Positions 1 to 8,339 of a stretch of DNA of 64,000 nt are shown here, piece after piece (within the stretch, counting starts at the first letter, position 1; each line of letters opens with the position of its first letter). This stretch comes from Halorubrum rutilum. Lineage in GTDB: Archaea > Halobacteriota > Halobacteria > Halobacteriales > Haloferacaceae. The notes below the pieces were generated by a model, which searched no databases, had not been told where the DNA came from, and saw only the letters and a list, made by a program, of their open reading frames with translations. The position numbers were made by a program, and so were the translations under genes. The stretch covers positions 124,001 through 188,000 of the forward strand of contig NZ_JANHDN010000005.1 in the NCBI RefSeq assembly GCF_024494565.1. The letters are read 5' to 3'.

Positions 1-117
1 CAGTCGCGAGGGCGGCGCAGGCGACGTAAGCACCGCAGCGAAGGAGCGCTAGCGACTGAGCGAGGAGCGCAACGAGCGTGCGCCGCCCTCGCGGCTGGGG
101 CTTTGGAGGGCTTCACC
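1..117 (+). repeat. Dispersed structured repeat, copy A (cut by window edge)
   Basis: This is the 3' half of the repeat family found complete at four other places in the window. Stem arm CAGTCGCGAGGGCGGCGCA (1-19) is complementary to TGCGCCGCCCTCGCGGCTG (79-97), with a single T opposite G that would be a wobble pair in RNA. The conserved tail GGCTGGGGCTTTGGAGG follows, then TTCACC. The apical loop keeps the family motifs GGCGACGTAAGCACYGCAG and AGCGAG. The 5' half, with the expected promoter and first two hairpins, lies outside the window. Bases 118-221 carry an AT-rich stretch (ATAATTTATAAATGA near 133-147) and no gene that I can support. Confidence 0.8.
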
Positions 118-221
118 GTCGATCAGCTGTCGATAATTTATAAATGATTGGCTGGGCCTTCGGAGACGCGTCTGAATCGTCCAGCGTCGACTATTTGTAA
201 ATATAAACCCCAGTCGATCGC

Positions 222-728
222 TTATTCGCTCACTTCGACCGTGATCTCGTCGCGTTCGACGGCGAGCTTGAACGTGGGGACGGTCCGGTAGACGACCTCG
301 ACGACGTTCTTGCGTTCGAGGGTCCGGAGCGCGCGCCGCACCTCGTCGACCTCGGGGTCGACGTCGTACGCCTCGCGGACCGCGTTGAGCACGCTGACGA
401 CCGACTGCGAGCGCTCGTCGGGGCCGGCCACGACCTCGAACACCTGCGCGACCAGCTCCGGGACGCGGATCGTCTCCGGCGCGCCGCCCTTCGCGACCGC
501 GTCGGCCTCGATCCCGGGCTCGACGTCGACGAGGTCGTTCGCCTCCGCCGTCGACCGGATCAGGCTGTCGTCGTCGCGGTAGTAATACTCCTTCAGGTGG
601 TTCTGCAGGTACTGGTGCACCTCGCTGCCGCTGTCGAGCCCCCACGCGTCCTGCAGCTCGCCGTTCTTCGTCGGCTGGAGCCGGACGACGTCGGCGAGCC
701 GGCTCCGCTCCTCGTCGGTCAGCGCCAT
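222..728 (-). CDS. Conserved haloarchaeal protein, probable double winged-helix (DUF5797-like)
   Basis: This 168-residue soluble protein looks like a conserved haloarchaeal family of unknown function; the DUF5797 name is from memory. Residues 5-50 (LTDEERSRLADVVRLQPTKN, then GSEVHQYLQNHLKEYYYRD) and 105-160 (VVSVLNAVREAYDVDPEVDE, then VRRALRTLERKNVVEVVYRT) each look like helix-helix-wing units, which suggests a nucleic-acid-binding or partner-binding role. No catalytic motif is visible. The start ATG follows a normal haloarchaeal upstream region, and the gene is transcribed alone, towards repeat copy A. Function is inferred from fold impression only. Confidence 0.75.
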   Translation of the reverse strand: MALTDEERSRLADVVRLQPTKNGELQDAWGLDSGSEVHQYLQNHLKEYYYRDDDSLIRSTAEANDLVDVEPGIEADAVAKGGAPETIRVPELVAQVFEVVAGPDERSQSVVSVLNAVREAYDVDPEVDEVRRALRTLERKNVVEVVYRTVPTFKLAVERDEITVEVSE

Positions 729-843
729 ACCTCCCCGTTCACCGGGGCGGGTATGGACGTTCCGGATCGCGATCCGGGGGCGATCCGGGGCGGGTACGGA
801 CGATCCGGGGACGATCCGGGACGGTCCGATCCCGTCTCACCCG

Positions 844-1581
844 TCAGGGATCCGCCGATCCGTCGGCCGACTCGCCGTCGGCCGCTCCTTCGGACCCGTC
901 GTCGGCCGCCTCTCCGAACTCGTCGTCGACTCCCCACCGCTCCTCGATCGAGTGGCCGTGCGAGTCGGCGGCGTCGACCCCGGTCGCGGGGCCGCCGGAC
1001 TCGTCGCCGGCCGTCGCCGCCTCGGGGCCGTCCGCGTCGCCATCGGCTTCCGCCGGTGATTCGGGGTCCGTCACGCGGTCGGCGACGAGCGTCGAGAGCG
1101 GGTCGACCGTCACGGTCAGCCGCGCCACGACGAAGACGAGCGGGACGAACGACGCGACCAGGAACGCGGCGTCGTACGCCCACGCGAACCCGTCGAGCAG
1201 CGGGACCACGGCGCCGGCGAACCCGCGGTGCGCGACCAGCACGGCCGCGAGCACGACGAGCCAGTAGGCCAGCGCGGCGCCGTTCTCGGCGACGCGCTCG
1301 ACGCGTTCCGCGGCGTCCGTCCGGTGGAGCGCGGCGCGCGTCAGCGAGGCGACCCTCGGCGCGGCGTACAGGAGGAGCGCGACGACCGCGGCCGTCACCA
1401 CGGCGCCCGCGACCGCGGCGAACGTGACCGGCGTGAGCGGGACCAGGCGGTCGACGCCCGGCAGCAGCGTGAACAGGTATAACACCCCCACCAGCGCGAG
1501 CGCCGCGATAGCGACCCGACTGGCGGAGCGAACGGTCTCGCGGTCGAACGCGTCCGTCGCCGGCGACTCGGATTCGGTCAT
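844..1581 (-). CDS. Membrane protein with acidic cytoplasmic tail
   Basis: The product is 245 residues with about four hydrophobic segments, near residues 22-42 (IAALALVGVLYLFTLLPG), 50-72, 98-120 and 128-150. A tail of roughly 85 residues follows, dominated by Asp, Glu, Gly and Ala and probably disordered. The ATG at 1581 (MTESESP) is preferred over an in-frame start 51 bases upstream because the intervening residues look like untranslated leader. No family motif is recognised. It lies downstream of gatA on the same strand, with about 90 bases between. Between this gene and the preceding one (745-835) the DNA carries degenerate CGATCCGGGG-type repeats. Confidence 0.7.
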   Translation of the reverse strand: MTESESPATDAFDRETVRSASRVAIAALALVGVLYLFTLLPGVDRLVPLTPVTFAAVAGAVVTAAVVALLLYAAPRVASLTRAALHRTDAAERVERVAENGAALAYWLVVLAAVLVAHRGFAGAVVPLLDGFAWAYDAAFLVASFVPLVFVVARLTVTVDPLSTLVADRVTDPESPAEADGDADGPEAATAGDESGGPATGVDAADSHGHSIEERWGVDDEFGEAADDGSEGAADGESADGSADP

Positions 1582-1670
1582 GATGCGCCCGGGGGAACGG
1601 GCGGGAGGCACATAACCGGCCGAGACGCTCAAGGCGGTTTAACGCGGATTAAGCGCCGACTGCGGCGTTC

Positions 1671-2978
1671 TCAGTCGGCGTCTTCGACCGCGCTCGCGGC
1701 GCGGATCACGGTCTCTTCGTCGAACTTCGGGCCGACCAGCTGGAGCCCGACGGGAAGCCCGTCGGCCTCGCCCGCGGGCACCGATATCGCCGGGAGGTTC
1801 GCGAGGTTCACCGGGGTCGTGTTCGCGTCCGCGAGGTACATCCGCAGCGGGTCGTCGAGGCTCTCGCCGAGCTCGAAGGGGAGCACCGGCATCGTCGGCG
1901 ACGCTATCACGTCCACGTCCGCGAACGCCTCCTCGAAGTCCCGCCGGACCCACGCGCGGGCGTCCTGCGCCTTCTCGTAGTACTTGTCGTGGTAGCCCGC
2001 CGAGAGCGCGTACGTGCCGAGCAGGATCCGGCGCTTGACCTCCGCGCCGAACCCCTCCTCGCGCGTCTCCGCGAACGACTCGTTCCAGTTCCCGTCCGAC
2101 TCGGCGCGGTTCCCGTACCGGACGCCGTCGAAGCGCGCGAGGTTCGAGGAGGCCTCCGCCATCGCGATCACGTAGTACGCCTGGACCGCGTGTTCGACCG
2201 ACGGGAGCGAGATTTCGATGGTCTCCGCGCCCCGCGCCTCTAAGTCCGCGATCGCGGCCTCGACCGTCTCGACGACGCGCTCGTCGGCGCCCTCGAACAG
2301 CTCGGTCGGGACGCCGACCGTCAGTCCGTCGACGTCGCCGTCGGCGGCCGCGGCGTAGTTCGGGTCGGGGTCGGCGCCCTCCACGTCGGCGAGATCGCGC
2401 GTGGTCCCGTCGTTCGGGTCCGGCCCCGCGATGACGTCGAGCGCGGCGGCCGCCTCCTCGACGGTGCCCGCGATCGGGCCGATCTGTTCGAGGGAGTTCG
2501 CGTACGCGACGAGCCCGTACCGCGAGACGAGCCCGTACGTCGGCTTGATCCCGACGACGCCGCAGAACGCGGCCGGGCAGCGCACCGACCCGCCCGTGTC
2601 GGAGCCGAGCGCGAGGTCGGCCTCGCCCGCGGCGACCGCCGCGGCCGATCCGCCCGAGGAGCCGCCCGGGACGCGCTCCGGGTCGACGGGGTTCCGCGTG
2701 GGACCGAACGCGGAGGTCTCCGTCGTCGTCCCCATCCCGAACTCGTCCATGTTCGCCTTGCCGACGACCGTCGCGCCGGCCGCCGCGAGGCGGTCGACGA
2801 CCGTCGCGGAGTACGGCGGGACGTAGTCGGCGAGCATCTCGGAGCCGCAGGTCGTCCGGATCCCCTCCGTGGAGATGTTGTCCTTGACCGCGACGGTCTT
2901 GTCGGCCAGGGGGCCCTCGGCGTCCGCGTCGCCCTCGACCGTCTCCTCGGTGATGAACAGGTTGAGATCGGCCGCCAT
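1671..2978 (-). CDS. gatA: Asp-tRNA(Asn)/Glu-tRNA(Gln) amidotransferase subunit A
   Basis: GatA is the glutaminase/amidase subunit of the GatCAB complex. It releases ammonia from glutamine for amidation of mischarged Asp-tRNA(Asn) or Glu-tRNA(Gln). The amidase-signature catalytic set is visible: Lys32 in TVAVKDNIST and the Ser-rich segment GGSSGGSAAAVAAGEADLAL followed by GSDTGGSVR (about residues 105-135), which holds the cis-Ser and nucleophilic Ser. At 435 residues it is slightly shorter than bacterial GatA. Its ATG overlaps the gatC stop as TGATG, so gatC and gatA are translationally coupled. An in-frame GTG one codon upstream is possible but less likely. gatB is not in this window. Confidence 0.96.
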   Translation of the reverse strand: MAADLNLFITEETVEGDADAEGPLADKTVAVKDNISTEGIRTTCGSEMLADYVPPYSATVVDRLAAAGATVVGKANMDEFGMGTTTETSAFGPTRNPVDPERVPGGSSGGSAAAVAAGEADLALGSDTGGSVRCPAAFCGVVGIKPTYGLVSRYGLVAYANSLEQIGPIAGTVEEAAAALDVIAGPDPNDGTTRDLADVEGADPDPNYAAAADGDVDGLTVGVPTELFEGADERVVETVEAAIADLEARGAETIEISLPSVEHAVQAYYVIAMAEASSNLARFDGVRYGNRAESDGNWNESFAETREEGFGAEVKRRILLGTYALSAGYHDKYYEKAQDARAWVRRDFEEAFADVDVIASPTMPVLPFELGESLDDPLRMYLADANTTPVNLANLPAISVPAGEADGLPVGLQLVGPKFDEETVIRAASAVEDAD

Positions 2979-3328
2979 CACGACACCTTCGGGCCGACGA
3001 AGTAGCCGTCCTCCGTCTCCTCGGCGTTCGACAGCGCCTCCGCCTGCGTGAGTCCCGCCTCGACCTCGTCGGGACGCATCACGTTGACGAGGTCCTCCTC
3101 GCGCTCGGTCTCGGGGACCTCGTCGAGCGCCTCGAAGTAGTCGAGGATGTCGCCGAACTGCGCCGCGAACTCGTCGACCTCGTCGTCGGCGAGCCGGACG
3201 CGGGCCAGCTCCGCGACGTGACGGACCTCCTCGGCGTCGACGGCCGCGGCGTCGGACCCGTCGGGCGAGTCCGCGTCGCCCGACTCGCCCCCCGCCGCGT
3301 CACCAGTCGACTCGGACGTATCGCTCAT
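2978..3328 (-). CDS. gatC: Asp-tRNA(Asn)/Glu-tRNA(Gln) amidotransferase subunit C
   Basis: GatC is the small belt-like subunit that stabilises GatA on GatB. Of 116 residues, the conserved helical part starts at about residue 32 (VDAEEVRHVAELARVRLADD) and ends with the GatC tail EETEDGYFVGPKVS. The first 30 residues are a Ser/Gly/Asp-rich acidic extension typical of halophilic proteins and not part of the usual fold. It is the first gene of the gatC-gatA pair. A TATA-like CCCTTACTC lies about 30 bases upstream of the ATG on the coding strand. Confidence 0.93.
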   Translation of the reverse strand: MSDTSESTGDAAGGESGDADSPDGSDAAAVDAEEVRHVAELARVRLADDEVDEFAAQFGDILDYFEALDEVPETEREEDLVNVMRPDEVEAGLTQAEALSNAEETEDGYFVGPKVS

Positions 3329-3410
3329 ACGCCGAGGTGTCGCGCTCGGGGAGTAAGGGTTTCGGAACGTCGCACCGGGGGGTGTCTCCCGGAAAAATCG
3401 GCGCGCGCGG

Positions 3411-3959
3411 TCACTCGCCCTCGTCGGCCCGGACCGTCACCACCGGCGCGTCCGCCATGCGCACCACCTTCTCCGTGACGCTGCCGAGGAGGTAGCGCTC
3501 GACGCCGGTCCGGCCGTGCGTCCCCATCACGACGAGGTCGACGTCGCGCTCGTCCGCGTATCCCAGGATCGCCGAGTGGGGGGTTCCCATCTCGACGGCG
3601 ACCTCCAGGTCGATCCCCTCGGACGACTCGGTCCCCGTCTCGGATTCGGTCCCGGTCTCGGACCCGGTCTCCGTTCCGAGGAGGTCGCGCGCGTGTTCCG
3701 CGAGCTCGTCGGCGATCTCGTCGCGGTCGAGCCGGTCCTCGTGTCGGCCGATGTATCCCCCCTCGGGCGACCGTCCGCTCATCGCCTGGCTCTCCTCGTC
3801 GAGGAACGCCCCGCTCAGTCCGAGGCCGCCCTCGCGGGTGTCGACGACGTGGAGCACGTGGACGGTCGCGTCGAACGCGGACGCGAGCTCCCCGACGTGC
3901 GCCGCCGCCGCCTCCGACCCGGTGCTCCCGTCCGTCGGGTACAGGATGTCGTGGTACAT
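3411..3959 (-). CDS. Universal stress protein (UspA family)
   Basis: A single-domain Usp of 182 residues. It opens with MYHDILYPTDGSTGSEAAAA, the family's first strand and loop. It ends with the nucleotide-binding signature region VVMGTHGRTGVERYLLGSVT, followed by the final strand APVVTVRAD, so ATP or AMP binding is likely. An acidic Glu/Thr/Ser insertion (GTETGSETGTESETGTESSE, near residues 105-125) is unusually repetitive. The ATG at 3959 is chosen over a start 45 bases upstream because the protein then begins exactly at the family's first strand. It stands alone between gatC and the aminotransferase. Confidence 0.9.
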   Translation of the reverse strand: MYHDILYPTDGSTGSEAAAAHVGELASAFDATVHVLHVVDTREGGLGLSGAFLDEESQAMSGRSPEGGYIGRHEDRLDRDEIADELAEHARDLLGTETGSETGTESETGTESSEGIDLEVAVEMGTPHSAILGYADERDVDLVVMGTHGRTGVERYLLGSVTEKVVRMADAPVVTVRADEGE

Positions 3960-4052
3960 GGTACCACCACCCGGTAAATTCGTAGAGTAGCGGTAAAAAC
4001 GCACCGCGGATTCCCGAACTCGGCCGATTCGACCGCCGGTCGGGCGCCGCGA

Positions 4053-5207
4053 CTACAGCAGGTCGTTCGAGACGAGCCGGTCGACCGCCTCGCGCAGGCG
4101 CTCCTCGCTCGCGGCGTACGAGATCCTGGCGTGGCCGGGCGCGTTGAACGCGCTGCCCGGGACGCAGGCGACCGCGGCCTCCTCGATCGCGGCCTCGCAC
4201 CACGCCTGGTCGTCGTCCGCGACCGGAATCATCATGTAGAAGGCGCCGTCGCCGACGTCGACGTCGACGCCGTGCTCGTCGAACAGGTCGACGAGGAGGT
4301 CGCGGCGGTCGGCGAACGCCCGCCGCATCTCCTCGACCGACTCGTCGGTGTTCTCCAGCGCCTCGACGCCCGCGCGCTGCACGAAGTTCGTGGCGCAGGA
4401 GACGGAGTGCGAGTGGAGCTTCCCAGCCTGGCCGACGAAGTCGTCCGTGGCGTGCAGGTAGCCGAGCCGCCAGCCGGTCATCGAGTACGCCTTCGAGAAG
4501 CCGTTGACCGTGACCGTGCGGTCGGCCATCCCGTCGAGGCTCGCGAGCGAGACGTGCTCGGCGTCGTAGATGATGCGCTCGTAGATCTCGTCGGCGATCA
4601 CGGCGACGTCGTGCTCGACGGCGAGGTCGCGGACGCCCTCCAGCGCGGCCTCCGAGAAGACCGCGCCCGTGGGGTTCGACGGGGAGTTGACGACGAGCAG
4701 TTCGGTGTCGTCCGACACCGTCTCCGCGAGATCGTCGAGCGCGGGCTCCAGCTGGAAGCCGTGCGGCGACAGGTCGACGCGGGAGAGGTCGCCGCCGGCG
4801 AGCTTCGCCATCGCCTCGTATGAGACCCACGCCGGATCGAGGAGGACGACCTCGTCGCCGTCGTCGATCAGCGTCTGGAACGTCTCGTACAGGGCCTGCT
4901 TGCCGCCGGGGGTGACGATCACCTCGTCGGCGTCGGCGTCGATCCCGGTACCGCGGAGCTTCTCGGCGATCGCCGCCTTCAGCTCGGGGATCCCGTTCGA
5001 GGAGGTGTACCCCGTGTGGCCCGCGTCGAGGGCCGCCTTGCCGGCCTCGACGACGTTCTCGGGCGTGTCGAAGTCGGGCTCGCCGACCGAGAGGTCGACG
5101 ATGTCGGCGCCCTCGGCCTCCTTCTCCGCCGCGAGGTTCGATATCGCCAGCGTCGCGCTGGGCTCTACGCGTCCGATCCGCTCTGAGAAGTCGTATGCGT
5201 CGCTCAT
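4053..5207 (-). CDS. Pyridoxal-phosphate aminotransferase, class I (aspartate aminotransferase-like)
   Basis: The protein has 384 residues and fold type I. Recognisable motifs are VGEPDFDTPENVVEAG, GYTSSNGIPEL, the PLP phosphate and ring region NSPSNPTGAVFSEAAL with VIADEIYERI, and the Schiff-base lysine in NGFSKAYSMTGWRLGY near residue 235. The likely reaction is transfer between an amino acid (aspartate or similar) and 2-oxoglutarate; exact substrate cannot be read from sequence. It is downstream of ribH on the same strand with 31 bases between, so the two are probably cotranscribed without an obvious pathway link. Confidence 0.93.
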   Translation of the reverse strand: MSDAYDFSERIGRVEPSATLAISNLAAEKEAEGADIVDLSVGEPDFDTPENVVEAGKAALDAGHTGYTSSNGIPELKAAIAEKLRGTGIDADADEVIVTPGGKQALYETFQTLIDDGDEVVLLDPAWVSYEAMAKLAGGDLSRVDLSPHGFQLEPALDDLAETVSDDTELLVVNSPSNPTGAVFSEAALEGVRDLAVEHDVAVIADEIYERIIYDAEHVSLASLDGMADRTVTVNGFSKAYSMTGWRLGYLHATDDFVGQAGKLHSHSVSCATNFVQRAGVEALENTDESVEEMRRAFADRRDLLVDLFDEHGVDVDVGDGAFYMMIPVADDDQAWCEAAIEEAAVACVPGSAFNAPGHARISYAASEERLREAVDRLVSNDLL

Positions 5208-5238
5208 TGTCGTTGGGTCCGTCTGTCGTCTCCGGCGC

Positions 5239-5643
5239 TCATTCGAGCTCCTCCGCGAGGTCGATCGCGGCGTTCGCCGCCTCCGCGCCCTTGTCTATCC
5301 GCTCGCGGGCCTCCGCGCCGGACATCCCCGGGCCGCTCACGCCGAACGTCACCGGGGTGTCGCGGTCGAGGCTCACGCGCGTGAGCTGTTCGGCGGTCGC
5401 GCTCGCGATGACGTGGTCGTGGTCGGTGTCGCCGGTGACGATGGCGCCGACGACCGCGACGGCGTCGACGTCGTCCCGGCGCGCGAGCCGGTCGGCGGCC
5501 AGGGGGCTGTCGTACGCCCCCGGCACGCTCACCTCGTCGACGACGACCGCGTCGCGGTCGGCGGCCGCCTCGCGGGCGGCCTCGGCCATCGGCTCCGTGA
5601 CGGAGTCGTTGAACCGCGCCACCACCAGTCCCAGCGAGACCAT
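5239..5643 (-). CDS. ribH: 6,7-dimethyl-8-ribityllumazine synthase
   Basis: Lumazine synthase condenses 5-amino-6-ribitylamino-uracil with dihydroxybutanone phosphate in the penultimate step of riboflavin synthesis. The 134-residue length fits archaeal RibH. Family signs are the N-terminal strand and ligand loop LGLVVARFNDSVTEPM, the motif VPGAYDSPLAADRLARR, AVAVVGAIVTGDTDHDHVI with the catalytic histidine region, and PVTFGVSGPGM. It is the first gene of a pair with the downstream aminotransferase. The promoter side faces repeat copy B, whose own TATA box (5742-5749) points the other way. Confidence 0.93.
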   Translation of the reverse strand: MVSLGLVVARFNDSVTEPMAEAAREAAADRDAVVVDEVSVPGAYDSPLAADRLARRDDVDAVAVVGAIVTGDTDHDHVIASATAEQLTRVSLDRDTPVTFGVSGPGMSGAEARERIDKGAEAANAAIDLAEELE

Positions 5644-5741
5644 ACGAACGGTCGCACGGGCGACGGCAAAGGTCTACCGTTCCGGGGCCGGGTTCCCGGG
5701 CGAACCGATTCGGGAACGACGCCGGAGCGGGCGAGTATTGC

Positions 5742-5749
5742 TTATAAAT
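5742..5749 (+). promoter_or_regulatory. TATA box of repeat copy B
   Basis: TTATAAAT lies 25-26 bases upstream of the conserved CCTGCGAG start of the repeat, the correct archaeal TATA-to-start spacing. Equivalent AT-rich or A-rich sequences sit at the same distance in copies C, D and E, which is the main evidence that the repeat is transcribed. Confidence 0.55.
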
Positions 5750-6031
5750 GAATGAGGCGGTCGGCGCGTGCCTGCGAGCGGCCGACAGGCCGCGAGCCAG
5801 CACGCGCGAGGGAGTCGCGAGCGTAGCGGGCGACCGAAGGGAGCCCCGAGCGAGCGACGAGGTTGGGGAGGCGTGAGGCTGCGGGGCGGTGCAGTCGGGT
5901 GGGACTCAAAGGGGCAGCCGCGAGGACGACGCTTGGCGACGCAAGCACTGCAGGGAGCGAGCAACGCGAGCGACTGAAGCGCGCAGCGAGCCACGCGAGT
6001 CCTCGCGGCTGGGGCTTTGGAGGTGTTCCTC
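5742..6031 (+). repeat. Dispersed structured repeat, copy B (candidate non-coding RNA)
   Basis: This complete copy fills most of the 456-base gap between ribH and msrA. In order it has a TATA box (5742-5749), CCTGCGAG at 5771, hairpin I with GCGGCC/GGCCGC arms (5778-5783 and 5788-5793), hairpin II closed by GTCGC/GCGAC (5814-5818 and 5854-5858), and the conserved block GACGAGGTTGGGGAGGCGTG. The terminal stem follows: CAAAG (5907-5911), GGG, CAGCCGCGAGGAC (5915-5927), paired with GTCCTCGCGGCTG (5999-6011), GGG, CTTTG (6015-6019). GGAGGTGTTC closes it. No reading frame is conserved between copies. A stray GGGACTCAAAAGG (6064-6076) beyond it resembles the repeat interior. Bases 5644-5741 and 6032-6099 hold nothing else that I can identify. 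Confidence 0.85.
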
Positions 6032-6099
6032 GCAAAGTAGTCAGTCGGTCATCTGCGATCGGCCGGGACTCAAAAGGCGTTCACTGCGGAATTCACCGA

Positions 6100-6636
6100 T
6101 TACTTCGCGACCTTCGCCTCGAACTTCTCGCGCACCTTCTCCATCTTCGGCTTCGCGTGGAAGGTGCAGTAGGCGTCGTTCGGGTTCTTCGTGAAGTAGT
6201 CCTGGTGGTGCTCCTCTGCCCGATAGAATGTCTCCAGCCGGTCGAGCTCCGTCACCACGTCGTCGTCGTACTCCTCGTCGAGCGCCTCGACGTAGGCCGC
6301 GGCGGCCTCGCGCTGGGCCTCGTCGTGATAGAGGACGATCGAGCGGTACTGGCTCCCCACGTCCGGGCCCTGCCGGTTGAGCTGGGTCGGGTCGTGGATC
6401 TCGAAGAACGCCTCCAACACCTCGTCGTAGGCGACCACGTCTGGGTCGAACTCGACCTGCACGACCTCGGCGTGGCCGGTGTTGCCGGAGCAGACCTGCT
6501 TGTACGTGGGGTCGTCGACGTCGCCGCCCGCGTAGCCGGAGGTGACCGACTCGACGCCGGCGAGCTGTTCGAGCGCCGCCTCGACGCACCAGAAGCACCC
6601 GCCGCCGAGCGTCGCGGTTTCGAGCTGATCGGACAT
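6100..6636 (-). CDS. msrA: Peptide-methionine (S)-S-oxide reductase
   Basis: MsrA reduces methionine-S-sulfoxide in oxidised proteins using thioredoxin-type electron donors. The 178-residue protein carries the active-site motif GGCFWC with catalytic Cys14, followed by the family blocks VTSGYAGGDVDDPTYKQVCS and HAEVVQVEFDPDVVAYDEVL. The substrate and resolving region ends in AYCTFHAKPKMEKVREKF. It stands alone between repeat copies B and C, which face it in opposite orientations with their terminal-stem ends nearest the gene. The gene itself is intact and its codon use looks like that of its neighbours. Confidence 0.95.
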   Translation of the reverse strand: MSDQLETATLGGGCFWCVEAALEQLAGVESVTSGYAGGDVDDPTYKQVCSGNTGHAEVVQVEFDPDVVAYDEVLEAFFEIHDPTQLNRQGPDVGSQYRSIVLYHDEAQREAAAAYVEALDEEYDDDVVTELDRLETFYRAEEHHQDYFTKNPNDAYCTFHAKPKMEKVREKFEAKVAK

Positions 6637-6737
6637 AGGCGTTGCAAGGGCTCGGAGACGTATTAATCACGCGCGCTTGTGAGGGAGACGTGATTCACTC
6701 AGCGGGGCCCCGTGTATAAATCGTCGAGACAGAATCG

Positions 6738-7081
6738 GTGAACACCTCCAAAGCCCCAGCCGTCGAGGCGGGCGCACGCTCGCTGCGCTCCTCGATCGCT
6801 CGCGTTGCTCGCTCTCTGCGGTGCTTGCGTCGTCATCAGAACGCGGAGCGTTCTGATTGGCTCACGAGAACGGAGCTCTCGTGAACGCCTGCGCCCGCCT
6901 CGACGGCTCCCCCTTTGAGTCCCACCCCGCCCCGCACAGCACCGCACCTCACGCCTCCCCAACCTCGTCGCTCGCTCGGGGCTCCCTACGGTCGCCCACA
7001 GCGCTCGCGACTCCCTCGCGCGGCGCTGTTCGCGCCCGATGGGCGCTCACAGGCGCGCGCCACCGCGGTTGAGTTACAAAC
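6738..7081 (-). repeat. Dispersed structured repeat, copy C (candidate non-coding RNA)
   Basis: A complete copy on the minus strand, filling most of the 492-base gap between msrA and the M20 peptidase. Read on the minus strand: GTTTGTAAC (7081-7073) 24 bases before CCTGTGAG (from 7053), and hairpin I with 6-bp GCGCCC/GGGCGC arms (7041-7046 and 7032-7037). The long stem has perfect 19-bp arms at 6890-6908 and 6758-6776, and the outer CAAAG/CTTTG pair lies at 6913-6917 and 6749-6753. The stem loop contains an extra double-hairpin insert (6832-6886). The centre of the stem differs completely from other copies but stays complementary. Bases 6637-6737 and 7082-7128 hold only promoter-like AT-rich DNA. 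Confidence 0.88.
6832..6886. repeat. Double hairpin insert inside repeat copy C
   Basis: Two perfect hairpins lie side by side. ATCAGAACGC/GCGTTCTGAT (6835-6844 and 6848-6857) is closed by a GGA triloop. TCACGAGA/TCTCGTGA (6862-6869 and 6877-6884) has loop ACGGAGC. The first has the GCGGAGC tip, a member of the d(GCGNAGC) mini-hairpin family known for high stability. A similar double hairpin occurs in copy E and not in copies B or D. Both inserts share GTCATCA just before the GGA-loop hairpin. Confidence 0.75.
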
Positions 7082-7128
7082 ACTCTCGTAGACTCAGTTT
7101 TTAAGCGGCTGAGCGCCGACCCGACCGT

Positions 7129-8244
7129 ATGGACGAACTCGCGGACCTGACTGAGACGCTCGTCTCGATCCCCTCCCACGAGGACGAGGCCGCCGCCGGC
7201 GACGCCATCGAGGAGTGGCTCCGCGCGGAGACCGACGCGCGGGTCGAGCGCGACGACGCCGGCAACGTGATCGCTCGGAAGGGAGCGACCGACGATCCCG
7301 ACGCCGACGCGCTCGCGCTGGTCGGCCACCACGACGTGGTCCCGCCGGCCGAGCGCCAGACGACCGGCGGGGGGAGCGCCGGCGACTACGTCGTCGAGCG
7401 CCGCGACGGCCGGATATACGGCCGCGGCGCGGCCGACATGAAGGGCGCGGTGGCGGCCTGCATGCTCGCCTTCCGCGAGGCCGAGCCGCCGGCGGGCCGC
7501 GAGCTCGCGTTCGCGTCGTTCGTCGGCGAGGAGGTCGGCGGCGAGGGGGCGCGCCACGCGATCGACGCGGGGTTCGCCCCCGACCGCGCGCTCGTCGCGG
7601 AGGGGTCGACGGACTACTCGAAGCCCGGCGTCACCGACGTCGCCGTCGCGCACAAGGGCCGGCGCGCGTCGACGCTCGTCGCGCACGGGACCGCGGCGCA
7701 CGCGTCCGAGCCGGAGGCGGGAGAGAACGCGATCTACCGCGCGAGCGACGCGATCGACGTGGTCCGCGGGCTCGACGCGCCGGAGGCGACGGTGTTCGGC
7801 GAGTCGGTCACCGGCTCGCTCGCCGTGACGATGGCCCACGGCGGCGAGACGTGGAACGTGATCCCGGAGCGCTGCGAGGTGACGGTCGACGAGCGCACCG
7901 TCCCCGGCGACCGCGCCGACCTCGCCCGCGCCGAGGGGGTCGCGGGCGTCGAGTGGGAGGTCGACCAGGACCTCCCGCCGATGGCCTGCGGCGACGACGC
8001 CTTCGCCGACGCCGCGCTGGCGGTCGCCCGCGAGGTCCACGACGAGCTGGGGCTCGACGCGCCCGAACGCGTCGTCAAGCCGCACGCGACCGACGCGGGC
8101 TGGCTCGCCGAGGCCGGCACCGACTGCCTCGTCTGCGGCGCCTCCGAGCCGGGCGAGGCGCACACCGACACGGAGAGCGTCGGGATCGAGGTCCTCGACC
8201 GGTGTTATCGCATTTATAAGGGAATCTCCGAACGACCGCTCTGA
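7129..8244 (+). CDS. M20 family metallopeptidase (ArgE/DapE/carboxypeptidase-like)
   Basis: A dinuclear zinc amidohydrolase of 371 residues that removes an acyl or amino-acid group by hydrolysis; the substrate is not clear. Metal-ligand motifs are in order: VGHHDVVPP near residue 66, [13 protein letters not shown] near 98-110, the catalytic glutamate pair in [14 protein letters not shown] near 130, [10 protein letters not shown] near 160, and the last histidine in [15 protein letters not shown] near 345. The dimerisation lid domain (about residues 175-285) is present. TTTTTAAG at 7098-7105 lies 24 bases before the ATG, so the message is probably leaderless. Related enzymes act as succinyl-diaminopimelate desuccinylase or acetylornithine deacetylase. 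Confidence 0.88.
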
Positions 8245-8339
8245 GCGCCGGCGAGGGGAGGCGTCTCGGGGTGTCCTCTCGCCGCGAGCGACGCGGTATG
8301 GAAGGGGTTTTATGCGCCCCGCGGGAACTGTGGGCTACT

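Noticed and set aside
5742..7081. Short proteins with shared SLQCLRRLR and CPFESHPAP segments encoded in the repeat copies
   Set aside because: They are frame readings of the repeat itself. Start codons, frames and ends are not conserved, and stem changes follow base-pairing rather than codon structure.
5742..7081. Insertion sequence carrying msrA
   Set aside because: No transposase gene or terminal inverted repeat with target duplication was found; only the two inverted structured repeats flank the gene.
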